Positions 26,833 to 36,562 of a DNA stretch of 64,000 bases are shown here, in pieces. Position 1 is the stretch's first letter, and each line of letters begins with the position of its first letter. The stretch comes from JAPLJM01 sp963708515 (lineage in GTDB: Bacteria > Desulfobacterota > Syntrophia > Syntrophales > Fen-1087): contig CAVPSX010000021.1 in assembly GCA_963708515.1 (NCBI GenBank), forward strand, positions 248,001-312,000, written 5' to 3'. The position numbers and the translations under genes were made by a program. The notes under the pieces are model-generated. The model worked only from the letters and a program-made list of their open reading frames with translations, had not been told where the DNA came from and did not search any database.

Positions 26833-27489
26833 CTAACGGCTTTTGCCGACATTTATCCGATCGCAATAACTGCGCACCGGGCAGTGGCTGCAAAAAGGAG
26901 AGACGGGTCGGCAGATCTGCTGTCCGAATGCCACCAGCAGGGTGTTGTAAATGGTCCAATAAGGCGCGGGCAGCTTTGATCTCAGGGCTTGCTCTGTTTT
27001 TTCCGGGGTGTTTGTGGCAACATATCCCAGGCGATTGGAAATCCGGTGGACGTGTGTGTCAACGCAAATGGCGGGCCTGCCGTACCCCAGAGAAACGACC
27101 AGATTGGCGGTTTTCCGGCCCACCCCCTTCAGGGCGAGCAGTTCTTCGAGTGTATCGGGAACATGCGCGTGATGCCGGTCAATCAATTCCCGGCAGACAC
27201 CATGAATGGTTCTGGCCTTGTTGCGATAGAAGCCGACGGGATAGATGGCCTCGATGATGACGGCCTCCGGAAGTTGGAGCATCTCCGCCGGAGACCGGGC
27301 CATGCGGAACAGCCTGGCGGTGGCGGCAGTCGTCGTTTCATCCTTTGTCCTGAGACTCAGCAGCGTGGAAATGAGGATTTTGAAGGGATTCTCACCCATT
27401 TCCGCCAGGTGAGAAACAACGGGCATGTTCCAATTTGTAAGGTTTTCCTGAAGCAGCGCCACGATCTGATGGATCTGTTCGTCATTCAT
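26833..27489 (-). CDS. nth: Endonuclease III (DNA glycosylase/AP lyase)
   Basis: 218 residues from ATG 27489; the frame reads further up only through a repeat. Helix-hairpin-helix LLALKGVGRKTANLVV contains the catalytic Lys, the catalytic Asp is in AICVDTHVHRISNRLG, and the 4Fe-4S cluster ligands are in CRPVSPFCSHCPVRSYC. It removes oxidised pyrimidines. A family B repeat separates it from fdhE, so its native promoter may be displaced. Confidence 0.95.
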   Translation of the reverse strand: MNDEQIHQIVALLQENLTNWNMPVVSHLAEMGENPFKILISTLLSLRTKDETTTAATARLFRMARSPAEMLQLPEAVIIEAIYPVGFYRNKARTIHGVCRELIDRHHAHVPDTLEELLALKGVGRKTANLVVSLGYGRPAICVDTHVHRISNRLGYVATNTPEKTEQALRSKLPAPYWTIYNTLLVAFGQQICRPVSPFCSHCPVRSYCDRINVGKSR

Positions 27490-27526
27490 GACGAACTCGC
27501 AAAAAATCGAGAAATGAACCGAAAAC

Positions 27527-27671
27527 GACGGCTTTGTAAAAAGCTCCGCAGGCAAGGCGCGCAAATCGAAGGGGACAGGTTTAAACCTGTCCCCTGAGGC
27601 GTACATAGGCGTACGCCGCAACGACAAAGGATGCAGCGCAACGCGGCATCCGGACTTTTTACGAAGCCGTC
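27527..27671 (-). repeat. MITE-like repeat, family B (full length)
   Basis: Imperfect 20-bp terminal inverted repeats GACGGCTTTGTAAAAAGCTC (27527-27546) and the complement of GACGGCTTCGTAAAAAGTCC (27652-27671). In the centre is a perfect 24-bp palindrome (27571-27594, half-site GGGGACAGGTTT) and a second short one, GGCGTACGCC. It ends in the fdhE stop codon. Confidence 0.8.
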
Positions 27672-28497
27672 ATTCATAGCCCTCTTCGTTGGCCAGTATA
27701 TCCAGGTGCAGGGTGGCGATGTCTTCAACGTCGAGATTGGGTTCCCGCTTGGACTGGCGGAAATCAACGATCTTGATGTATCGCTTGCACTCGTTACAGA
27801 CATCGACCCGGTATTGTTCATCCCCCTCCACGGTAAAGTAGGCCAGGGACTGCTGCTCTTCATTGCTGCAGAAAGGGCACTTGATTCTGAGAAAATGCCA
27901 CTCGAACCCGCATTGATTGCAGAACAGGAAGCGCCCTTCTTCTCCCCGAATCTGCCCGATTTTCGGTTCCTTGCCGCAAACCGGGCAATAGCCTTCGGAC
28001 CATTCGGAGCGGGCAATCACATCGACATATTTTTGCGCCACAATTTCGAGGGACGGCCGGAGACTCTCCTCAAGAAACAGTTCGATGAGGTCAAAATAAT
28101 CTTCCTCCATCTCTGCGGGCGGCTCATTTTCCTGTGTGGAAAGGGAGTTAAGGACCATTTTTTCAAAATCATAGGAGCCATTCCTGATTTTTTCAGCCAG
28201 TTCCGTGGTTTCTCCGGGGGCCCTTTTTTCCGCAATGTCCAAAAGAGCCAGAAAATATTCTCTGGGCTTGCCCAGGTCGAAGCGACCGCAAGAAAAGTCG
28301 ATCAGCGGCAACCCGCCGGCCATCTTTTTGGCGATCAGGCTTTCATCCACGGCCGCAAATACGTCAGCCATGTCTTTGCGGTATTCCTCCCTGAGGATCA
28401 ATATATCCGAAAGAATATCTAAAAGTTCCACATAATGCGGGTTGGTTGTTTTGTAAGCTTCTATGGTCATTAAAGATTCTTTAAGTATTGTCAGCAT
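27670..28497 (-). CDS. fdhE: Formate dehydrogenase accessory protein FdhE
   Basis: 275 residues. A helical N-terminal half is followed by the zinc/iron-ribbon half with four CxxC pairs: CPVCGKE, CNQCGFEW, CPFCSNEE and CNECKRY. FdhE is needed for assembly of respiratory, periplasm-facing formate dehydrogenases, which fits an anaerobe moving electrons through formate. No dehydrogenase genes are in the window. The TGA stop is formed by the first bases of a family B repeat, so the original C-terminus may have been trimmed. Confidence 0.92.
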   Translation of the reverse strand: MLTILKESLMTIEAYKTTNPHYVELLDILSDILILREEYRKDMADVFAAVDESLIAKKMAGGLPLIDFSCGRFDLGKPREYFLALLDIAEKRAPGETTELAEKIRNGSYDFEKMVLNSLSTQENEPPAEMEEDYFDLIELFLEESLRPSLEIVAQKYVDVIARSEWSEGYCPVCGKEPKIGQIRGEEGRFLFCNQCGFEWHFLRIKCPFCSNEEQQSLAYFTVEGDEQYRVDVCNECKRYIKIVDFRQSKREPNLDVEDIATLHLDILANEEGYE

Positions 28498-28672
28498 CTG
28501 CTTTGTTCTCCCGTTGATATGAATTGCTTTCAGCGATGCACGTCTATATCTGCTTTGGAAAACAAGTCAAGATATTATTTTATCTGATACATTGCCGCGG
28601 ACCATCTTTTCACTTGACGACGGGAGTGAAAAGCAGGCAAAATAAAACGATATTGTTACGAGGAGGGGAATT

Positions 28673-29641
28673 TTGAGAGGAAGAAGATTGCTGTTAGGGA
28701 TTTTTCTCATGGGCATCCTTGCGCCGGCAACCGGATTGAGCACGGTGGTTGACCGGATTGTTGCCGTCGTCAATGATGACATCATCACGCTGTCGGAGCT
28801 GGAAAATACTTTTCTGCCTTATCAGAAAAGGATTGACGCCACCTACAGGGGCGCGGACAAGGAAAAGGTCGTTGCCGAAGGCCGCATCATGGTTTTAAAC
28901 AGGATGATTGACAGCAGGCTGATCGAACAGGTTTCCAAAAAAGCGGGGATCGTCGTCAAGGACGATGAGATCATGGGGACGATCAAGGAGCTGCTTCGCC
29001 GGCGGAATATTTCCATGGAGCAATTCACGCAAGCCCTGGAACAGGAGGGCTCCAGCCTCGAATCCTATCGGCGGGACATGAAAGAGCAGATGACCCGGAT
29101 GCGGTTGTTGCGGCGGGAACTTAGAGCGAAAATCATTGTCAGCGATGATGAAATCGGCGAACATTACGTGAAGCACCGTGACGAATATGAAGGCACGGAA
29201 GCCGTTCGGATCAAGCAGATCCTGATTCTTCTGCCCCAGAGCGCCGACCGCACTGTCACGGCCAGGCTCCGGACGGATGCCGAAAGCATACACAAGCGGC
29301 TGATCGACGGAGAGTCTTTCGATCTGCTGGCGGCGCAATTCTCGCAGGGGCCATCGGCTGCCACGGGCGGCGATATCGGCTTTTTGGAAAAAGGAACCAT
29401 GCTGCCGGAAGTGGATGCCGTCGCCTTCCGCCTGGCCAAAGATGAAATCAGCGGGATCATTGTCTCTCCGGTGGGTTTTCACATCATCAAGGTCATGGAT
29501 AGAAGGGGGTCCGGGGTCAAGCCCATCGCAATCATTCGCGAGGAGATCAAGGCAAAGCTGGAAGAAGAAAAAATGGAAAAAAGCTACGAAGAATGGATTG
29601 TTGATCTCCGCAAGAGATCCCACGTTGAGATCAGACTTTGA
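28673..29641 (+). CDS. SurA-like periplasmic chaperone/peptidyl-prolyl isomerase
   Basis: 322 residues from a TTG start; GAGGAGGGG sits eight bases upstream and no ATG fits. A signal peptide (RLLLGIFLMGILAPATGLS) is followed by a SurA N-terminal domain (VDRIVAVVNDDIITLSELE) and one parvulin domain (VRIKQILILLPQ, FDLLAAQFSQGPSAATGGDIGFLEKG, GFHIIKVMDRR). SurA helps outer membrane proteins fold, which suits a genome with porins and secretins. Its stop overlaps the TTG start of uvrA. Confidence 0.9.
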   Translation: MRGRRLLLGIFLMGILAPATGLSTVVDRIVAVVNDDIITLSELENTFLPYQKRIDATYRGADKEKVVAEGRIMVLNRMIDSRLIEQVSKKAGIVVKDDEIMGTIKELLRRRNISMEQFTQALEQEGSSLESYRRDMKEQMTRMRLLRRELRAKIIVSDDEIGEHYVKHRDEYEGTEAVRIKQILILLPQSADRTVTARLRTDAESIHKRLIDGESFDLLAAQFSQGPSAATGGDIGFLEKGTMLPEVDAVAFRLAKDEISGIIVSPVGFHIIKVMDRRGSGVKPIAIIREEIKAKLEEEKMEKSYEEWIVDLRKRSHVEIRL

Positions 29642-32473
29642 GTTACATCAGAATCAAGGGCGCCTCCCAGCACAACCTGAAACACATCAACCTTGATATT
29701 CCCCGCGACAAGCTTGTCGTGATCACGGGCCTGAGCGGTTCCGGGAAATCTTCCCTGGCCTTCGATACGATTTATGCGGAAGGGCAGAGACGGTATGTGG
29801 AATCGCTTTCCACATACGCCCGGCAATTTATCGGCCAGATGGACAAACCCGACGTCGAGTCCATCGAGGGTCTGTCTCCCGCCATTGCCATCGAACAGCG
29901 GACATCCGGCCAGAATCCCCGTTCCACGGTGGGAACCGTCACGGAAATCTATGATTATCTGCGGCTTCTTTTTGCCAGAATCGGCATCCCGCACTGCCAT
30001 CAGTGCGGCCGGGAGATCCGGTCCCAGACGATCGAAATGATGGTGGAAACCATTCTCGCTTTTCCGGAAAACACAAAGATCCACTTGATGGCCCCGATCA
30101 TCAGGGGCAAGAAAGGCGAATACCATAAAGAATTCAAAAAGTTGATCAAGGATGGCTATGTCCGCGTGCGCATCGACGGCCAGATCAAAGAGCTGACGGA
30201 AACGTTGCACCTGGATAAAAACAGGCGTCATGATATTGACGTGGTGGTTGATCGACTGATCGTTAAAGACGGAATCCGGAAAAGACTGCGCGGATTCCCT
30301 GGAGACGGCAGCCAATCTCGCGGGCGGGCTCGTGCGCGTCGATATCGCCGGCGGCGAAGAGATGTTGTTCAGCGAGAAATACGCCTGTCCCGATTGCGGC
30401 GTCAGCGTGTCCGAACTGGCGCCACGGATGTTTTCCTTCAACAGCCCCTATGGCGCCTGCCCGGACTGCGGCGGCCTCGGAACGCGCATGTACTTTGATG
30501 AGGAACTGGTCATCCCCGATTTCGGTTTGTCCATTCGGGAAGGCGCCATTCTTCCCTGGGCGGGACGGAATTCCATGCCCTATTTTCAGATGCTGGAAGC
30601 CCTGTGTCAGCATTATCAATTCGATATCAACACGCCTTTTCATCAGTTGCCCGAACGCATTCAGGCGGTTCTTCTCAACGGGTCCGGATCGGAAAAGATC
30701 CGTTTTCATCTCGACCGGGGCGGGCGGCGTTTTTTCTTCGAAAAACCTTTTGAGGGCATCCTGAATCAATTGGACCGGCGGTACCGGGAAACCCTCTCCA
30801 ATGCCGTCAGAATGGACCTGTCGCGTTACATCAATCTCCGGGAATGTCCCACCTGTCATGGGGCAAGGCTGAAAAAGGAGAGTCTTTCCATCAAAATTGC
30901 CGGTCGGAATATCTACGATCTCTGCCGGCTGTCCATCGGGGAGTGCCTGGCGTTCTTTACGGCCCTGCGCCTGACGCCCCAGGAAACCCGGATTTCAGAA
31001 AGAATCCTCAAGGAAATCAGGGAGCGCCTGCGCTTTCTGCTGGATGTGGGGATGGAATACATCAGCCTGGACCGCTCAGCCGGCAGCCTCTCCGGAGGGG
31101 AAGGCCAGCGTATTCGCCTGGCCACGCAGATCGGCTCGGGGCTCGTCGGCGTCCTCTATGTCCTGGACGAGCCGACCGTGGGTCTGCATCAACGGGACAA
31201 CGCCCGCCTGATTGCGACGCTGAAACGACTGCGCGACATGGGCAACACCGTCCTGGTCGTGGAACACGACCCGGATATGATGATGAATTCCGATCAGATC
31301 ATCGACATGGGGCCGGGAGCGGGCATGCAGGGCGGCGAAGTGGTTTTTCAGGGCACCCCGGAAGCCATCTGCCGGTCGGATGAATCGCTGACCGGGAAAT
31401 ACCTGTCCGGGAAATTGGCCATCCCTGTTTCGCGCCGGCGCCGGCCCCTTTCAAGAAAGTTCATTCACCTTGAGGGGGCCCACGAGCACAATCTCAAGGG
31501 GATCGACATCCGGATTCCGGTAGGCGTTTTTACCGCCGTAACCGGCGTGTCCGGTTCGGGAAAAAGCACCATGGTTATTGAAACGCTCTACAAGGTCATG
31601 ATGCGGCGGCTCGACCGGAAGAAGAGCGTATCGGGACGGGTCAAACGGGTCGTGGATCTCGGCGGGATCGAACGGGTCATCCTCATGAGTCAGCAACCGA
31701 TTGGCCGGACCCCCCGGTCCAATCCCATCACATACACGGGGGCGTTTGCCCCGATCCGCGATCTCTTCACGGGTTTGCCGGAAGCAAGGATCAGGGGTTA
31801 CAAACCCGGCCGGTTCAGTTTCAATGTCAAGGGCGGGCGCTGTGAAAGCTGCGAAGGCAACGGTCTGATAAAAATTGAGATGCATTTCCTGCCGGATGTG
31901 TATGTGACCTGCGACGCCTGCCGCGGCAGTCGTTTCAACGCCGATACGCTGGAAATCCGTTACAAGGAAAAAAACATTGCCGAGGTCCTGAATATGACCG
32001 TGAGTCAGGCCCTCGTTTTTTTTGAAAACATCCCTGCCATCCACGGCAAGCTTCAACTGCTGTTTGATGTGGGTCTGGGCTATCTCCGCCTCGGCCAATC
32101 GGCGACGACGCTGTCCGGCGGCGAGGCGCAGCGGATCAAACTGTCCCGGGAACTGGCCAAGCGGACGAACAGCAATACCCTTTACATCCTCGATGAGCCG
32201 ACGATCGGCCTCCATTTTGCCGATATTCAGAAACTGCTTGATGTCCTCGCGAGGCTGGTGGAGATGGGCAGCACCGTTGTCGTTATCGAGCATAACCTCG
32301 ATATCATCAAGTGCGCCGATCATGTTATTGATCTCGGCCCGGAAGGCGGGCCCGGGGGCGGATTCATCGTTGCGTCGGGAACGCCGGAAAGCATTGCGGC
32401 GGCGGATGCCTCCTTTACCGGCCGGCATCTGCGGGCCGTTCTGCAACCGGCCTTTATGGCAGGAGACCGCTGA
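29638..32473 (+). pseudogene. uvrA: Excinuclease ABC subunit A, interrupted by one frameshift
   Basis: The first part holds Walker A GLSGSGKSSL and zinc text CHQCGREI, up to VKDGIRKRL. One extra base near 30289 shifts the frame; removing it gives ADSLETAANLAGGLVRVDIA and the intact remainder. That contains CPDCGVSVSELAPRMFSFNS, two LSGGE signatures (LSGGEGQRIRLA, LSGGEAQRIKLS), Walker A GVSGSGKSTM and zinc pairs CESCEG/CDACRG. Total length is about 945 residues, normal for UvrA, the damage-recognition ATPase of nucleotide excision repair. The start is TTG overlapping the previous stop. The indel may be a sequencing error. Confidence 0.9.
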
Positions 32474-32587
32474 AAAAGGGCTCCGCCGCAGCTTAATAAT
32501 CTCTTCCGCCAGGTAGACGACCAGACATAATCCTGATTTGCCCCCATTTTCCCCACAAACCATTAACGTAATCTCCGGAGCGACATA

Positions 32588-32630
32588 AAATATTTGATTC
32601 GCCGCTTACGAACCACTTTTCAGCGGTTAG
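32588..32630 (-). repeat. Family A repeat, solo left arm
   Basis: Complement of AACCGCTGAAAAGTGGTTCG followed by TAAGCGGCGAATCAAATA. Only the left arm is present. It lies between uvrA and the truncated regulator copy. Confidence 0.6.
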
Positions 32631-32689
32631 GATCTTTTCTTATGAAGTTGTTGTAAGTAATAATTAGTAATAATAAGTATATTTTTGTC

Positions 32690-32718
32690 TTGAAAAGTAA
32701 CTTTTGATCCTGTATAAG
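32690..32718 (+). promoter_or_regulatory. Promoter of the truncated TunR-like copy, now reading towards the porin gene
   Basis: TTGAAA (32690-32695), 17-bp spacer, TATAAG (32713-32718). The TAAT-rich sequence before it (TAAGTAATAATTAGTAATAA, from 32654) aligns with the region upstream of the intact regulator gene at 34612-34653, so an operator may be conserved. Confidence 0.6.
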
Positions 32719-32745
32719 GACAAGGGAAATTAAGGAGGCGCCGGT

Positions 32746-32862
32746 ATGTCCATCGAACTCATGAATACGAAGGAAGTGGCAAAATATCTGGATGTTCATG
32801 AAAAACAGGTTTTCGGGGAGAGAGCTTTGCCATGGTCCTCGATCAATAAAAAATATGAATGA
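32746..32862 (+). pseudogene. Truncated copy of the TunR-like regulator gene
   Basis: 39 codons. The first 22 (MSIELMNTKEVAKYLDVHEK and two more) are almost the same as the start of the intact gene at 34710, including the AAGGAGGCGCCGGT leader. The sequence then switches to unrelated codons and stops. Half a helix-turn-helix remains, so it is unlikely to bind DNA. Confidence 0.8.
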
Positions 32863-32960
32863 AACACAGCTTTGCCAGCGTATCAACAAGTTACAGCACT
32901 AATAGTGAGGCTTTTTTTACTGCAAGAGAATAAAATTCAAAAATTGAAAGGAGGAAACTT

Positions 32961-34338
32961 ATGAAGAAGTTTTGGATTGTTCTGCTCGCTTTGGGGCTCG
33001 TCGCAGGCTTTGCGATGTCCGCCTCGGCAGCGGATGTAAAGTTCAGCGGAAGCTACTATGTTTACGGGATCTATGTTGACAATCCCGAATTTAAAAAAGA
33101 CGGCAAACAGGCGCAGGCATACTTTCATCAGCGTTTGAGAGTGCAGACCGAGTTCAAGATCGCCGAGGGGCTGTCGCTCGTGACGCGTTTTGACGCCCTC
33201 GAAAAACCCTGGGCATACGGCGGCGCGGCAAACGGCTGGAGACAAAAAAGCAGCGGCTTTAATGTCGGCTACGATGTGACGAACCGTCCAAGCACGGGCG
33301 ACAGCGGCGCCAGAACCCAGGAGAACATCGAATGGGAGCGCGCCTACATCGATTTCACGACAAAGATCGGCCGGTTCATGGTCGGCTACCAGAATTTCAT
33401 CGCGTTCGGCACGATGTTCCTCGACACGGACGAGACACGTCCCGGTATCAAGTGGTTTATCCCGATCGGTGACCTGACCATCGTTGCGGCCCTTGAAAAG
33501 ACCGCCGAGTCGAGTCTTCAGGATACACCAACCACGGCGCGCTATACCACCGGGGACAGCAACATCTACGATTTGGCCGCCATCTATAAATTCAAAGGGG
33601 GCGATGCGGGTACTTCTGTTCCAGTACGGCGACCTGGGTGCTACGGCGCAGTTGCCTTTGCCAAACAGAAGAAACTCTCAGATTTACCTGTTGAACCCCT
33701 ACGTCAAGATGAAGTTCGGCGGATTTTTCTTTGAGGCCGAGGCCGCCTACGGCTGGGGCAAATGGTCTGACGCTCAATACTCCGATGCTGATGCCCAGGC
33801 CATGGGAATTTATCTGCACGGCAGAGGCGACTTCGGGCCGGCCTATGTGGGCGGTATCTTCGCCTACATGCAGGGTGACGATATGGGAACGACCGATAAG
33901 AAGGAAGGCACCTTTGCAGCACAGCTGGTGGTGGGAAGGGCATGGGATCCCATGCTGATCCTCTGGAATAACGCCCTCTATGCCGGTTCGCACAGGCAGA
34001 TAGGGACAGCCCTGGGTGTCTTTTTCGACAACGCCTATCTGGTGCAGGTCTACGGCGGTTTCAAGCCCGTCAAGGAGGCCGACATCATGCTGAGCGTGAG
34101 CTGGGCGAAGGCGGCCCAGAAGCCGTACGCAACCTTTGGCAACCCCGCGACTCAGTACGTCAGCGACGATATCGGGTATGAAATCGACCTCGTTGCAAAA
34201 TACAAGATTTTTGACAACCTCGAGTACATGATCGGCGCGGGCTATCTGGCTGCGGGCGATTACTTCAAGGGCGCCAGTTCAGCCAAACAGATCGACAGCA
34301 ACTACATGCTGATCCACAAACTGACCCTGAGCTTCTAA
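32961..34338 (+). pseudogene. Outer membrane porin, interrupted by one frameshift
   Basis: A signal peptide (LLALGLVAGFAMSASA) is followed by beta-strand-rich text with alternating aromatic and polar residues (KFSGSYYVYGIYVD, RLRVQTEFKIAEGLSLVTRFD). It ends in a C-terminal strand with terminal Phe (SNYMLIHKLTLSF), the usual outer membrane barrel signature. At about 33611 one extra base breaks the frame; removing it joins YKFKGGDAG to LLFQYGDLG and gives about 458 residues. It lies behind a TunR-type promoter and before the tungstate uptake genes, so it may pass oxyanions. That is inference. AAAGGAGGAAACTT precedes the ATG. Confidence 0.82.
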
Positions 34339-34370
34339 AACGGCAGCGACCGCGATGCGCGCAATTCCCG

Positions 34371-34399
34371 AAAGCCCCGGGAGTGATGCCCGGGGCTTT
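34371..34399 (+). terminator. Rho-independent terminator after the porin gene
   Basis: Eleven-base stem AAAGCCCCGGG/CCCGGGGCTTT with a seven-base loop and a trailing TTTTTAT. Confidence 0.93.
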
Positions 34400-34653
34400 T
34401 TATATGATCCCTCGTCCCTCAGACAAAGGTGAATTTAAATCAGCCGCTACGGACAGGGCTTGTTTGTGCGGAATATGACATCAAGTCCTGAATACGTTGC
34501 CTTCTCCCCCGGATATAAGGTGCGGCATGGGTGATCATGAAAGCGCATTTATCAGGGCTGCCTTTCTCTTGGTTGAACAATCCTATTTGCGCAGGCCGCC
34601 TTTTTATGAGGTCGTTATAAGTATTATTAAGTAATTATAGGTAGATATTTGCC
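34400..34653. other. Upstream region of the TunR-like regulator gene
   Basis: No gene. The last 45 bases are A/T-rich with a loose dyad (CGTTATAAGTATTATTAAGT to TATAGG) and align with the region before the truncated copy. This is the most likely operator for autoregulation. Confidence 0.5.
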
Positions 34654-34682
34654 TTGATAAGGGTTTAAAGATCCTGTATGTA
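34654..34682 (+). promoter_or_regulatory. Promoter of the TunR-like regulator gene
   Basis: TTGATA (34654-34659), 17-bp spacer, TATGTA (34677-34682). Spacing and the GATCCTGTAT segment are shared with the promoter at 32690. Confidence 0.6.
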
Positions 34683-34709
34683 AGCGAGTAAAATTGAGGA
34701 GGCGCCGGT

Positions 34710-35627
34710 ATGTCCGTCGAGCTCATGAACACGAAGGAAGTGGCAAAATACCTGGATATTCATGAAAAGCAGGTGTACGCGCTCATAAAAGCAAAACGCA
34801 TCCCTGCAACCAGGATCACAGGCAAATGGATTTTTCCGAAAAAACTGATCGATGCATGGGTCGAATCCAGGTCCGGTGAGGGGATCACGCTGGCGAAACA
34901 GAAGAGCAATAAAATAGCCGGTGCGCTTCTGGCAGCGGGCAGCAATGATCCTGTCCTGGACATCCTGCAAACCTGGGTGCGACGAGCCTATCCCGATCTT
35001 TATTTGTTTTCCGCCAACATGGGGAGCGTCAACGGGCTTGCCGCCCTGGACAACGGCCATACGGATATCGCCTGGTCACATCTGCTGGATCCTGCAAGCG
35101 GCCAATACAACATTCCTTTTCTATCCACGCTTCTGCCCAAAATCAAGCCCGTCGTGGTCAACCTGTTCCATAGGGAAATCGGGTTTATCACGGCGACGGA
35201 TAATCCGTATCACATCAAATGGTTTGATGATCTGGCAAAGGAGGGGCTGAGATTCATTAACCGCCAGAAAGGTTCGGGGACGAGGGTTCTTCTGGATTAC
35301 CATCTGGGGCAACTGGGCGTGTCGTCCGAACAAATCAACGGTTATGACAGAGAGGCCTACACTCATTTTGAAGTAGGTCTTTCCATTCTGTCCGGTGAAA
35401 CGGATGCGGGGATCGCCACAGCGGCGGTATCAAAATTGCTGGGCCTGGCCTTCACGCCGATCACAAGGGAGAGTTTCGATATGGTGCTCGATCAATCAAC
35501 ATTTTTTCAGAAAGGCGTACAGGCCTTTATAAATATTCTTGATTCAAGGGAGTTTCGAAAGGGGGTAGAGAAATTAGGAAATTACGACTTTAACCATTCC
35601 GGGCGGATTTTGTATTCGGCGGCTTGA
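34710..35627 (+). CDS. TunR-like regulator: excisionase-type HTH plus periplasmic-binding-like oxyanion domain
   Basis: 305 residues. Residues 5-50 form an excisionase-type winged helix (NTKEVAKYLDIHEKQVYALI, then TGKWIFPKKLIDAWV). From about residue 70 a PBP-like domain follows (AGSNDPVLDILQTW, SANMGSVNGLAALDNGHTDI, FINRQKGSGTRVLLDYHL), the fold used to sense molybdate or tungstate. This pairing is that of TunR-type regulators described in Desulfovibrio for tungstate transport. It lies directly before the tupA genes. A strong GAGGAGG precedes the ATG. Confidence 0.85.
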   Translation: MSVELMNTKEVAKYLDIHEKQVYALIKAKRIPATRITGKWIFPKKLIDAWVESRSGEGITLAKQKSNKIAGALLAAGSNDPVLDILQTWVRRAYPDLYLFSANMGSVNGLAALDNGHTDIAWSHLLDPASGQYNIPFLSTLLPKIKPVVVNLFHREIGFITATDNPYHIKWFDDLAKEGLRFINRQKGSGTRVLLDYHLGQLGVSSEQINGYDREAYTHFEVGLSILSGETDAGIATAAVSKLLGLAFTPITRESFDMVLDQSTFFQKGVQAFINILDSREFRKGVEKLGNYDFNHSGRILYSAA

Positions 35628-35663
35628 TTTGCCTTGAAAATACATACAGAAAGGAGATCGGAT

Positions 35664-36518
35664 ATGAAAAAGTGGTTGAGGATTGTTTTATTGTGCCTGA
35701 TGCTGTTAATCCCCGGTTTGTCAGCGGCCCAGGAAGGTAAATTTATTCTTCTGGCCAGCACGATCGGTCCTATCGATTCGGGCATTGTCGGTGTTTTGGA
35801 GAACCAGTTCGAAAAGGAGACGGGCATCCGTGTGCGGCATGTGGGCGCCGGGACGGGAGCGGCTTTGAAGATTTCGGAGAATGGAAATATTGACGTTGTT
35901 ATGGCCCATGCAAAATCTCTTGAGGAAAAATTCATTCAGGACGGTTTTGGTACGGAAAGAATTCCCCTCATGTATAACGACTTCGTCGTGGTCGGACCTG
36001 TGAGCGATCCCGCGGGCATCAAAGGGCTGAAGACGGCGGGAGAGGCCCTCAAGAAGATATCCGGTACAGGCACCCTGTTTATCAGTCGCGGTGACAAATC
36101 GGGAACCCACGTGGCGGAAATGGAACTCTGGGCGAAGGCGGGGATCAAACCTGCCGGTACCTGGTATGTCGTCTATGAAAAGGGGGCCGAGGGAAATGTC
36201 CCAACCCTTCGTTACACCGATCAGAGGGGGGCCTACACGGTCATCGACAGGGCAACCTATCTGTCCCTCAAGGATCAGGTCAAGCTTGCCGTTCTGGTCG
36301 AAGGGGATGAGGCCCTCCTCAATTATATTTCTGTGATTCCGGTCAATGCGAAGAAATTCCCGCGCGTCAACGCGAAGGACGTGAAAATTTTCGTCGCATG
36401 GCTGACGGCTCCGGAAAAGGGGCAAGCAATCATCCGCGATTTCGGCAAGGACAAATACGGATCGCCGCTCTTTTTCCCGAATTCCAGGGAGTGGATACAA
36501 TCACAGCGCGGCAAATAA
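35664..36518 (+). CDS. TupA-like tungstate/molybdate-type substrate-binding protein (paralogue 1)
   Basis: 284 residues from ATG 35664 (AAAGGAGATCGGAT upstream), with a signal peptide ending at LSAAQEG. The body matches the TupA/PBP_like_2 family (GAGTGAALKISENGNIDVVMAHAKS, MYNDFVVVGPVSDPAGI, FISRGDKSGTH, YGSPLFFPNS). The N-terminal oxyanion motif reads ASTIGPIDSG rather than the TTTSTQDSG of classical TupA, so its ligand may differ. It comes before a more typical TupA in the same operon. Confidence 0.85.
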   Translation: MKKWLRIVLLCLMLLIPGLSAAQEGKFILLASTIGPIDSGIVGVLENQFEKETGIRVRHVGAGTGAALKISENGNIDVVMAHAKSLEEKFIQDGFGTERIPLMYNDFVVVGPVSDPAGIKGLKTAGEALKKISGTGTLFISRGDKSGTHVAEMELWAKAGIKPAGTWYVVYEKGAEGNVPTLRYTDQRGAYTVIDRATYLSLKDQVKLAVLVEGDEALLNYISVIPVNAKKFPRVNAKDVKIFVAWLTAPEKGQAIIRDFGKDKYGSPLFFPNSREWIQSQRGK

Positions 36519-36562
36519 ATATGTTTTTCAATGTTTGTACTTTATGTGTCAGGAGGTAAATA

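Noticed and set aside
31451..32563. Minus-strand frame of 370 codons opposite uvrA
   Set aside because: Shadow of uvrA codon bias; the sense strand carries all UvrA motifs.
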